DNA of 64,000 nt, taken from assembly GCA_007922225.1 (NCBI GenBank), contig ML680098.1, positions 5,129,679-5,193,678 on the forward strand, read 5' to 3'. This DNA comes from Emydura subglobosa (taxonomy: Eukaryota; Chordata; Testudines; Chelidae). Shown in pieces: positions 1 to 10,459 of the stretch (position 1 is the stretch's first letter; each line of letters begins with the position of its first letter). The notes under the pieces are model-generated. The model saw only the letters and a list, made by a program, of their open reading frames with translations, was not told the origin of the DNA and did not search any database. The position numbers were made by a program, and so were the translations under genes.

Positions 1-3000
1 CTGGCCCACAAGAGAATTGAAGACACTTTTGTAAGGCCCCCATCCTCCAGCAAAGACAACTCAACTGAGTAAGAAACTCAGGATTTGGATGAGACCCTTG
101 ACAAATTGCAACATGCTCTGAAGCAACCAGCTTGGCCTCCCTCTAACCATCAGGGAAAGTGAATTAAAGCATTAAGGCCTCTGCACCGAGAATGTCCTGC
201 TACCAGTTGGCTGGTCTTCAAATCAGACAACTTTCAGCAAGAGCATCATGAATGACTTTTGCTGTGGAGCAAGGTGCTCTTTAAAGGTAGCCAGGTTTGT
301 CTAGCAGCTACAAAACATACAGGAGCTGATCTAGCTCCCATTGTCTGCAATGGGAATTGGATTGGGGCCACAGCAGTAAAGTGGTTGTCATTCAGCACCA
401 CAAATATTCCACAACTATAATGGATATAAATTGATACATCTGTATCTGTTTCCAGCCACAGTTAGCATCCCCAGCTCTTATGTACAGTCAAATGCTACGT
501 TATATATCAGTGCAACAATATGCAGCCTAACTTCATTCCCACAAAAGCCATGGACCAATGCAGCTTGGGTAACATTCATCCACTTCTGTACCCACAGAAA
601 CAGAATGAAGGTGCATGCATATGTACATTTGAGATTCTCCAATCACTACTAGCAAAGGCTTCTCTTGGTCACATACATTTAATTATTTTCACTCATTTCC
701 TGGTTTTTATGTTGCATCAGTTTGTCTACAGTTACATTTGTTTGAATTTGCATATGACTGTGGGATATTAAATGGCTGCGCTTATGGCAAGTGAATCTGG
801 AAGTTTTTGGTGATCTCTGCGACGTGGATCATGGAAGGTAGATTTTCTTTCAAAAAGAAATTGAAGTGTGTTGGTGCACAGAGCTAACACTTTGCAACAT
901 ATCCCCAACACCAGCTGGCCGTGGCATTTAAGAGAGACCAGCACATGCTTTCTACGTATCTCATTTCTAAAACTCTTTACTAAAGCTACAAATAAGACAA
1001 CCCCACCTGCCAGGGAGGCCAACCAACCGGTCAAGAAGATAATTTACGGTTAATGTAAACCTACTCAGAAGGATTGCCAGCACATTTATACACTTACATG
1101 CATGCATGAGTGGCATATGATGCTAATGGACATTAAAAGGAGGTCTGCATGATGAATGATGGTAATTAATGATTAAAGCATTACACAACACATTTCCAAG
1201 GGAGTGCCATGTTAGTGTCGCTACGTTAAGATCCATCAACCTGCAGTTTAAGATGTCCTGGGGCTTTTCAAATCTCTAATAGAAGATAAAAGTATTTTTA
1301 TCCTTGTGCCTTTACCATATACTTATGTGAGGGAATAAGAATAGCTACAAGAATACAAAATACATTCAGACTTTTCTGAAAGCTTTATTTTTTCCTAGCT
1401 GCTAACAAATCATGCATTTCATCCTCTACAAGAATGCCCCATAAAAAATTGTCCCTGGGAGTAACACATGATTTCTCATATGGGTAATTAGTCTTAATAA
1501 CGAAATATGCTGGCTCAGCAGGTCTGAGAGTGAGCCTGCTTGTCTTCCTTCCCTCCATGGCTCTGCTTCATGGCAGAAGGAAGAACATCATCTTGCACTA
1601 ACTAGAAGAATTGTTTTCACACTTTCTATCCTCCCCCATACAGCCAAGCCCCAATGTGGGCATGATGGGGGAGGCAACGGAGGACGGAATTTGTATCCGT
1701 CAGTGTTGGAAGAGAATGCCTGGTGTTGTGGGTTCTTCACTACAAATCTCTCACAGCTTTAATGTCAGAGTTTTACACTAGTGTCTCTGCTTACAGACCA
1801 GGGGCTGGATTCTCAACGGTGTCAGATCAGGAGAAGGGGACCGAGTGCAACACCAAGGAGATGGTTGTTGCTTCCTGATCCTATGTCATCTAGCCCCCAG
1901 CATAAGTTAGAGTGGGTGAGTAGCAGCTCTATTTTACACCACTGGCATCAGATTCCCCAAGGAGATGCTAAGTTAGTGGGGGAGTGGGCATAGCAGAGCT
2001 ACGGACTTCTTTCTGCATCCATCCCTGACGCTAATGCAAAGTGAACTGGAGACTCTGGCTCTTGGGATCTTTTATAGAAATTCTCCACTGGTGCTAAGGC
2101 TGGATCAGCTCCAGAAGCAGTAGCAATGCTGGGACCTTTCAACAGACAAGGTGCCTGTAGCATCCAGCGTTTTTAAAAATCACACTGGCGATTAGATTTG
2201 CTCTGAGGGGGTTGAGATGGCACACGATTGAAGATACAGGGCATCTGGAAGAAACTTGTCTGCATTAGAGCATCCAATGTTGCTAACTCCCTGGATTTCA
2301 ACTGGTGTTTGCAACAGTGGGATTTTTTTTATCCCCCTCAGACAGACAGGCCTACAAGTCCTTAGTTCCAGCCTTCTGCACTGGCCAATAGACATGCTGC
2401 ATCTTTAACTTAGTACATGATGGAATAACATCAACTCTGCTACTCTGATTTCAAATAGATGTCTCTGTGCTGGGCAGCACAGGCACTGGAAGAGCTTGTC
2501 TTTTCTTAAATTGCCTCGGTTGTGTGTTCAGAACTCTTCCCCATGTTAAATATAAACAGTCTCTTTTAAAAATAAAAGATTTAATTTAAAAACTCAAATG
2601 GATTCCACACCCATAATATTCAGTGTAGAAAAGGATCACAAATAGGAATAGGACTCTCAGACTATGGTTAATCAGATTAATTTTATGTCACCAGGGGAAG
2701 GACTGGAGATCAGCCACTAGACAGTGTGTGTGTATTTCAGTTCTCAAATCTAACAGGGTGCTCCCAGGGATTGGGAAGCAATCAGTTAGGAAAGAATGAG
2801 GAACCTGAAGTTATCAATTGATCCTTATCAATACCATTAACTTGATCAATGCCGTTAACACAGAGTTCCAAAGTTTTCTTGCTAAACCTAATAATTCCTT
2901 TAACCGAAAACCACAAAATTGCCTTTTCTGAACCAGCGCACGAGCAAAGTTATTCCTTCTCCCTTGGACTGGCCAGAAGGATGTTATCTAAGCATGGGAG

Positions 3001-3300
3001 CTTACAGACCAGGGAGTTCCATTCAAGGAACTATAGGAAAGGAAGAGAAAGCAATGACCCAACTAAACCTGACCACACATGAGATGAGCGGACACCTGAT
3101 CCTCTTGGTTTCCCATGATAAAAAGCAAGGAAATGTTGCTGAAATGTGTAAAGGGAGAAGGGCGGTTTTTAGCTTTATCTGATTTTTCTGGAGGTGGGGA
3201 AGTTGAGCTAAAGGGAGTCAACAAAAGATGGAGGATAAAGGAAATTTTAGCTGGGGAGGAATTGGTTGGGGTGGGTTAGGGGAGAGCACTGAGAGTCAAA
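1..3300. other. Unassigned non-coding DNA
   Basis: I see no gene, RNA gene or clear mobile element here. The open frames are 60-90 codons, overlap on both strands and contain no family motif. Between about 1640 and 2400 the base composition becomes more mixed, but I could not tie it to a repeat family. Possible short ancient repeat remnants cannot be excluded by eye. Confidence 0.5.
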
Positions 3301-3304
3301 ATGT

Positions 3305-3520
3305 TGGGCTTTGCCACTGCCTGGTTCTGGGGCTTTGGGCAAAACACTTAGGTTCCAATTTAAGAAGCATCCCTCTTCAGGACAGCATGAAAGCTTGTGC
3401 TCAGTTTGAAGTCAATGGGACTTAAGCATGGACTTCAATGGTTTCCTGAATGGCGGCTTTAACCATCTCATGCCGCAGTTTAGCCATCTGTGAATCAAGC
3501 CTGCATATCTGATGGTTTAG
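3305..3520 (-). repeat. MIR/CORE-SINE-like fragment
   Basis: The order 'ctttgggcaaaacactta', then 'gcagtttagccatctg' near 3475-3492, is the usual reverse-orientation MIR pattern (a 'tgggcaagtcactta' box followed by 'cagtttccccatctg'). About 100 bases between the boxes look inserted and include 'gaagtcaatgggactta', a motif that recurs through the window. MIR-type SINEs are ancient and present in all amniotes. Family level is likely; the exact subfamily is not determinable by eye. Confidence 0.5.
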
Positions 3521-3773
3521 TTTACCTCACTACAATTCCCAAACAAATACGCAGCTAGATTAGACAGATCCGACAAACCATTACTCAGACAAACAACCCT
3601 TACTCATGCGAGTAGTACCACTGAAGTCAAGGGGTTATTCACATGAGTGTGAAAACTATTCACCCAAGTTAAGCTTTGCCAGATCAGGATCCTAAAAATA
3701 TTACCATTATCTCCCCAAGTTAGCGACTCTTTCTGCCTTTGTGCTCAAAATCTGAGCTCTTATTAGGCTCTTA

Positions 3774-4065
3774 GGGTATATGTCTATACTGATTGTGGCA
3801 AAGTAGCTGCCTCCAGATTGATCTTTCTGGGTCGATTGAGCGCTCAGTGTAGACCCGCTCAATCGATCAGGAAGTCAACTGAGTGAAACCACCCCCTCAA
3901 GTGGCGTAGCGCTGCGTCAAAGGGAACACAGTTCCTGTCGGCACAGTGCACTGAAGACAGCGAAGGGAAGCACAGCAGTCGACGGGAATTATGCAAGCTA
4001 CTCTGCTTAATTTGCGTACCTCCCGTTGACTGCCGCCGAATCTCCACGTAAGTATAGACCAGGGC
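3774..4065 (+). mobile_element. TTA-flanked MITE, family 1, copy 1 (Harbinger-like)
   Basis: This 292-bp element begins GGGTATATGTCTATACT and ends AAGTATAGACCAGGGC, so the termini are imperfect inverted repeats sharing GTCTATACT. It is flanked on both sides by TTA (3771-3773 and 4066-4068). A 3-bp TWA duplication is the hallmark of PIF/Harbinger transposons. Inside, near 3832-3869, lies a strong hairpin (tcgattgagc ... gctcaatcga). There is no transposase, so it is non-autonomous. A second copy lies at 42659-42864 in the opposite orientation. The superfamily is inferred from termini and target duplication only. Confidence 0.75.
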
Positions 4066-4081
4066 TTAGTATAGCTCTTAA

Positions 4082-4094
4082 GAAAAAAAAAAAA
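4082..4094. repeat. Short A-tract
   Basis: A run of 13 A residues lies just beyond the family 1 MITE. It may be a simple-sequence tract or the worn tail of a retroposon. No SINE body is recognisable beside it. Confidence 0.6.
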
Positions 4095-4099
4095 AGAAA

Positions 4100-7000
4100 T
4101 CCTACCCCCTTGCGTTTATCAGGTGCACTTGTTTCCTGGCTGCTCATGTATTTAACTCTGAGTGTCAATCATTCTGTTTTTTGGAAACCAAACACTAAGT
4201 AACATGGATGCTGTTGGAAATGCTGCCAGAGAGGAAGGGCATTCAGTCCTATAGCTAAAAATAAAAACAAACACGCCCAGTTGCTGGAAAAACTAGATGT
4301 GCAAGGGCAGCCTCAATATACAAGGTAAATAGTGAGTATATAATTAAAGCTAATCTTCAGAGGTCTTTGCAATTATGTCTCCAAAAGGACAGTTCATCTG
4401 CAAAAGAACCCTATAGATAATCTCTGCATTTCAAATGTAGATGGAAAGAGGCAGAGCTAAACATGGTGGGGCTGCTATTTATGTAGATCCAGCCCACAAT
4501 CCAAATGCTTTTGGATATTTGATCACAACATAGCTGCAGCCTGGTGCTGGAAGTGCATAGCTGGCGCATTTCCAACAGAGCTGCATCTGCTCCATTTGAG
4601 ACAGATGTATTAAGCCTTACAGACACAGACATCAATGGGTCTTCTTACCTCCACGGTCGGTAGCAAGCTTGTCTATATTGTTCTTAGGAAGATCTTTTTA
4701 AAAAGGAGAGAGAAAGAATAGCTTGTTTCAAATGTTTGACAAGCAATATTTGTCCTTAGTAAGAGGAAATAGAGCCAGCTAGTACGTGCTCAGAAATGGC
4801 CAATCTGTGCCATAGAAAAGCCAATAAACTGGATTAAAAGTATCGTAATCTCAGAGATGGTTGTAAATATAGAGTAACACTCTGGCGTTCAACAGAGTTA
4901 CTCTTAATTTATGCTGATATGGCTGAGATCAGAACATGCCCACAGCCATGAAAAATGACAGTAGTAAAAGTTACTAACATTTGAAGACTTAAGTGACTAT
5001 TGTTTAAATGGAAATACAGAGCAAGAGGAAGCTGCTCAAAGTACAGTACCGGTAAGCAAAGTCTTCTCAGTTCAGAGGACACCCTGATTTGGGAACACAC
5101 TTAAAGCCTAACGTTAAGCCCTGGGGAGAAAAAAAGAAAAGGGCAATGGCACTCTTCCAAGCTTCACACACAAAATAAACTCTGGCCCCTTGACACTGAA
5201 TGAGATGCTGCTCCCTGTAGATTGTGCAGATGTTCAAATATGATTATATGTACTCTGTGGACTCCACTGGACTCTGTGTGCCTAGTTCCCTCACAGCAGG
5301 GCTCAAGTACAGTCATGGGCTCTGCCAGGTTCTGGGGCTCTGCTTTAGTTTCTGGGAGTTCAGATGCCTTGCTGGATTCCTTGGGCATGGCTTCTTGGCT
5401 GGTTAAAAAAATAAATAAATGGCAGCATCTTCTAAGCCTACCCCTCCTGGCATCAAAATGAGCCATCACACAGGATAGATTGTGTAGCTCTGCCTAACAT
5501 TCCACTTCCGCTCCATTCTTACTTGTTTTGATGATCAGTGAAACAGTTAACAATTCTGACACTGAACATACCATTTCACTCATCTGAATTGACATCCACT
5601 GAAAGGAATGACGCAGCTTGCATCTTCAAGCTATCGTTTCAGGCTCTCTGCGAACTCAGCCAAACATTGCTGCATCAGTTGCACTCAGTTCACTGTGAAC
5701 ATTTTCTTCACAACCTGAACAGTTAGACACCTTCATTAGCCTATCTAGGGTATAGGAGCAAATATATCTAGATATATCATAGCACAACCATGCACCAACT
5801 CAAACTGAGCCTTGCTTAAGACCATCCTTTTTCAGCAGGACACTTGAGCATGTACTTAATGTTAATTGAATTGAGGTTACCGAGAAAGTTATGAAAGTAG
5901 TTAAATCCATATCCATTGATCTCTTGGCTACTCTGCTCACTCCCAATAAAGGATGCCAATTGTGACGGTAGATTCTGTGATTTGGCATTTGAGATCCTTG
6001 GTTCCTTTCAACGAAGCCACTGAAAGCTATCAGATGGAAATTTTTGATCACTACAACTCAAAGTTCAGGTTCCAATTGGTGACCTAATCATTCTACTTCG
6101 CACTTATATAGCATCTTTTATCTGAGGATTTCAAAGCACTTTTAAAGCATTCATTAATTAATTTCACCTAGAGATGAAGGGCTCCATATCTTGTTACCAC
6201 CTCCCTGAGCCATCCAGAATGTTGGATCAAAGTAAGAATTAACAACAGGACAGATATGAGCCGGATGACAGCAAGTTTCTGTAATTAATTTACAGGCTAC
6301 ATCAATCTTCTTCTAACAAAAAAGTCTGCATGCTTCATCTGTTAAAGCAACATGTCCAGTTCTAATAAAATTAGGAGAATAATGAGTAAGCCAGAATGGA
6401 GTACTTCCTTTGCTTTTGTCTGTGACATGAAATACATTCACTACCTTTTGCTTTTAGTTGCTTAGATGATTAGCTTAGTGTTTACTCCATGCTCCTCTCT
6501 GGGAGTCCTAAAGTACAGCAATCATGTGCTAGAGGATGAGTACAGTTAAGAAAAATACCCTAAACATGAAAGTGCTGCATCTCTTAGGATTTTTTTTCCT
6601 TTCTATCTAGGTATTTTTAACATAGCAATAACTATAGTTGAGGCACAAAACCACGATGAAGCCAAATGGTTTTGGCAATCAAAGACGGCTCATTTACGGA
6701 GACCAACAACATTAAAAAAGAGACATGATCAGTTATACACACTTCAAAATTCACCATGTCCTCTAGGACCAACCCCACTGAATAAGAGTGTGAGTGTGTG
6801 TAATTTCTTCCTAGAACAGGAGAAATTGTTTTAAGGGCCGGGACTGCAATTTGAGCAGTGTGAATGAGTGAACTTGTACTCTGTCAGAAAGATCATGGTA
6901 TAATAGGTCACTAGCAACATTATTTTCATTAGACTGACAATAAGAGCTCAGATTTGACATATGACTTCACTGTAACAAGATGTTAATTGTTCTCACAGAG

Positions 7001-8370
7001 GTAGTATTCAGGTAAACACACACAGATTTTCTTTTGATTTAACAGAAATTGTAATAATTTACAAGGATAAACACAGCACTCATTAATTTCAGATAATGCA
7101 GTTTAGCCACACGGAATTGCACCAGTTTCTCAGCTCCAATACAGAACAGAAAGGCAGCAGTTATAATAAGAAACCTGAAAAGAATTAAAATACTGAGTAA
7201 GGCCAGGGACTGCTGCCTTTTTATTTAATCCAGGAATTGTCTATAACAAGCAATTTTCTGAAGCCTATTGCTCTTGCATGATATACCATATGAACATGCG
7301 GAGGGTGGGGTCCCTACAGCCCAATTCTTGTAATTCATTGAAGTGGAAACAGTCAAGAACAAATGGAAAGCAGAGATCAATTGCTCCCACTGGCGATGTC
7401 ACCAATTATGAATTTTGTGGAATTAAAATGAATTTACCATCCTGGCTGCGCTATTATGGTTACATTGTGTAACATTATGAAACACACATTCATCTCCTCT
7501 CTAAGATTAGTTGACATGGATGTATGATTTTTGCAATTTGAAGTACCGTGCATGGTAATGATGCTTGATTGGTGTCCCATGCTCAATTTTTTAACTACTC
7601 ATGAGGCAGCTGTAGTTGTGTTCAGGAAGCAAATGCTACAAAAAGGAAAAACTGCATCAGCCCCACATCAGTAACATCTGGTGTAGCCAGCAATAGTTCC
7701 TAAGAAATTTTAAGGCTTCATTCTCTGTTCATGCCAATATAAAACCATTGACTTCAGTGGAGTTACTCCAAGTTTACATTGTTGTAAGCAAGATGAAAAT
7801 ATGGCCTGGAATGTCAGCATTCCAGGTAAATTATATGGCAAATAGGACCAACATGTCTTTATAGTACATGGAAGGAAAAATGCTTCCTAAAGACTTTACA
7901 CAGCCAAACATTAACAGGGTCATGCTTGGGAAATGGAGCCCAGGAGGAAGTGAATGAACCTGTTTCATAATATAAAAGACAACATGGGAATCGGAGCACA
8001 GATCAGGGGTATCACTTGAACCGATTGCAAGGATTTTGGTACATCCAGCTTGGAGTTAACATGGGGAAAAGACTGGTTACCAGGTCACTACCTCGTAGCA
8101 AGCAGAACCCATTTCTTGAAGAACAGTGAAGGCAGCTTAAGTCACATGGCTTCTCTCTTATGTGATGTCCATGCCAGGTATATTAGTTCTTCAAGGGCAG
8201 GAAATTGCAAAGGAAACTAGGACAAGGATAGACCAAGGAAGGAAGAGTAGACGTAAATGAGGAAGTGAAGACCCTTTAGCCAAATAGAAGGGAAAAATTA
8301 AAATGTGTGGCTGGAAGGGGGAGTTGAGGGGATGGAAAAGGAACTAAAGCAGATCAAAGAGGAAAGGGAA
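4100..8370. other. Unassigned non-coding DNA
   Basis: No gene or clear element was identified. Open frames are short and unremarkable, including the 83- to 101-codon ones at 5164-5469 and 5800-6051, which show no known motif. Weak MIR-like wording ('gcacttatatagcatcttttatctgaggatttcaaagcactt', 6099-6140) suggests one small SINE remnant. A repeat-library search would be needed for the rest. Confidence 0.5.
6095..6240 (+). repeat. Possible MIR-like fragment
   Basis: The wording 'atctgaggatttcaaagcac' at 6120-6139 followed by 'attaatttcacc' resembles the interior of amniote MIR/CORE SINEs ('ctcaaagcactttacaaac'). The same wording recurs at 23218, 25043 and 33270. The fragment is short, so the call is tentative. 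Confidence 0.4.
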
Positions 8371-8376
8371 GATTTA

Positions 8377-8656
8377 GGCCAGATCTATTTTACTTGGATA
8401 TAACTTACATAGCTAAGTGGTGTGACTACGCCACCCCCCGAGCAATGTAAGTTACATCGACCTAAGCACCAGAGTGGACAGTGCTATGTCAGTGGGAGAA
8501 CTTCTCCTGTCGACATAGCTACTTCCTCTTGCAGAGATAGATTTATTATGCCGATGGGAGAGCAGTCTCCCGTTGGCATAGTGTGTTTACACCAGACGCC
8601 CTACATTGGCATCAATGCAGTTGCGCTGATGTAGTGCTTCTTGTGTTGACTAGCCC
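8377..8656 (+). mobile_element. TTA-flanked MITE, family 2, copy 1 (Harbinger-like)
   Basis: This 280-bp element starts GGCCAGATCTA and ends GTTGACTAGCCC, so its ends are inverted repeats. It has TTA on the left (8374-8376) and TTG on the right (8657-8659), the latter read as a mutated TTA. Internally it holds two nested palindromes: 'gtgggagaacttctcctgtcgacata' and 'ccgatgggagagcagtctcccgttgg'. A fuller relative lies at 45481-45773. The 70-codon open frame inside it is chance. It is non-autonomous, and assignment to PIF/Harbinger rests on the termini and target site. Confidence 0.7.
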
Positions 8657-8989
8657 TTGAGGGGACACAGGTTGTAGAAGAAAAATAAACTGGAGAGGGA
8701 GCCTGGAAAGGTCCAGATAACATTGCACAAATGACTTTCAGTACAGCCTAGAAAGTGATAGAACATGGCATAAAGAAAATCTCTGTGTTTGGGGAAAATG
8801 GCTTTTGTCCAGACAACTCCGATACATCTTAAGAGGAATTGACTGCACTACCCTCTCAGATACTGGGGTTCAGTGAATTATGTTTCCATGCCAGAAATAT
8901 TAATTCACTGGCTGATCACTAGGAGCATTAAGACTCTACTTCCAGAAACGCTTGAACTGTTGGCATAGCTGTGCTGGTCCCAGGATATT

Positions 8990-9141
8990 AGATACAAGGT
9001 GGGTGAGGTGATATCTTTTGCTGGACCAACTTTAGTTGTTGAGAGAGACAAGCTTTCGAGCTCTGTGTAAGCTGGAAAGTTTGTCTGTCTCACCAACAGA
9101 AATTGGTCCAATAAAAGATATTACCTCACTCACCTTGTCTC
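8990..9141. repeat. Inverted pair of Penelope-type 3' tails
   Basis: Two arms of about 67 bases (8994-9060 and 9072-9138) are reverse complements at most positions and meet at an 11-base centre. The right arm, with 'accaacagaaattggtcc' and 'aaaagatattacctcactca', matches my recollection of the 3' end of turtle Penelope-like elements. The left arm is the same tail reversed. Tail-to-tail or inverted partial copies are known for Penelope elements. Identification is from memory of the family, so the fold-back is certain but the name is less so. Confidence 0.6.
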
Positions 9142-9439
9142 TTTACTTCCAGAAATGGCATTTCATCATGGTAGGTAAAACGGAAGTCCTGGTGCACAAA
9201 TTTAGTTAGTGGGGATTTTAGTGCAATTGATGAGCAACCCTTGAAAGGGAATGAGCCTTCATTTTGGGTCAGATAATAACTATAACCATGGTGTGCATGC
9301 TTGTCTGCATTCTTTGGGTCTGCAATTTGAATCTAGATGTCTCCTATGATCAGGCTTTCTTGCAAAATTTCTGCCCCATCCCTTCAATTTTTATTGCTAT
9401 TCTTATTTTGCATTACAGCAACAAGTGAGATTGAAATTA

Positions 9440-9605
9440 TTCTAAACACAGGGTCAAGGAGAGTCCTTGTCCCAAAGAATTTAAAATCAAAATAGACAGG
9501 AGACACTGAGACGTTGCCCAAGGTCAAGAAAATCAGAAGCAGAGCCAGGTATAGAACCATATCTAACTGCCGGTGCCATGCCCTGTCCAGTAGACCATAC
9601 TGCAT
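9440..9605 (+). repeat. MIR/CORE-SINE-like fragment
   Basis: The order of boxes is 'gtcccaaagaatttaaaatc', 'ttgcccaaggtcaagaaa', 'cagagccaggtatagaacc' and 'ccagtagaccatactgc'. This is the classic forward MIR 3' half: a 'cccaaggtcacacagc' box, an 'aacccaggtctc' box and a 'ctaaccactagaccac' box. Divergence from the consensus is high, as expected for an ancient amniote SINE. No coding content is present; the 73-codon reverse frame is chance. Confidence 0.7.
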
Positions 9606-10369
9606 TTTAGTCCTGGTCAGAATCAGGAAATACAGAGCTTAACTTTTCCAAACATCTAAAAAGGTTTGTTTCGGTTCCAGTGGTAGGTGAACAAGTTGTG
9701 ATTCTAAGTCACGACAAAGTACTGTGAATAATTGGCTAGTCTAGAATGAACATATGTACCACTGCCTTCTACAGGGTGGAATCAGATCTGCTCAGCTTAC
9801 ACATAAGCCCTATTGTCACAAATCTGTGTGTTAAAGATAACACACACAATTACTAAACAAACATACACATATTCATAGGGGACAGACATCAGAACCCGGC
9901 TGATTCAGCTCCAATATCACAGGCCTCTCTCTCTTGAGATAAAGGGGATCTCCTGTGGCTGAAACTAGCAGCAGATCTCTTATGTTCTGTGTGACCCAGC
10001 TATTAGATAGCAGACACCGTGATCAGACATACATGCACACACACCCCCAACACCATCGCTACAGAATTCTGCTAAGAAATGAAGCCGTTTTCTCCTTTTG
10101 CTGAAGCAACAGGGGGCCTTGAGAGGGAGAATCTGAGTTCTCTACTTGCTGAGACAAGAAATTCCAAGCAGGCACTGTCTGTAGCCTTGGGAGAAGTGTG
10201 AAGGTCCTGGGTAGCCATGGATTTCTCACAGTAGTATAGTCTCAATTGTAAAATTAATGCTTTCTATAGGACTTCCCAGAATTAATGCTAGCTACTAACT
10301 GTGCAACAATACAGGAATCTAGCCTAACTTGTTTTAATATGGAGCTGGTTACGCTTACGAACAGCATTG

Positions 10370-10455
10370 TATGATGAGGTTGCCTGCAACAGCAGGGGAC
10401 TAGACTCAGTGACCCAGGATTCCCCTTCCAGTCCTGGGTTCCTAATACTAGATTA
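10370..10455 (+). repeat. CR1 3'-end fragment
   Basis: The stretch 'gcaggggactagactcagtgacccaggattccccttccagtcctgggttcc' follows the CR1 terminal pattern (gggattggactagatgacct...ggtcccttccaaccct). It is short and lacks the terminal ATTCTATG repeats. It is probably a 5'-truncated, worn CR1 copy on the plus strand. Confidence 0.55.
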
Positions 10456-10459
10456 CGTC

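Noticed and set aside
5164..5469. 101-codon minus frame considered as a possible exon
   Set aside because: No recognisable domain and an overlapping plus-strand frame of similar length; no supporting splice sites that I trust.
8422..8634. 70-codon frame
   Set aside because: Entirely inside the family 2 MITE; the sister copy at 45481 does not preserve the frame.
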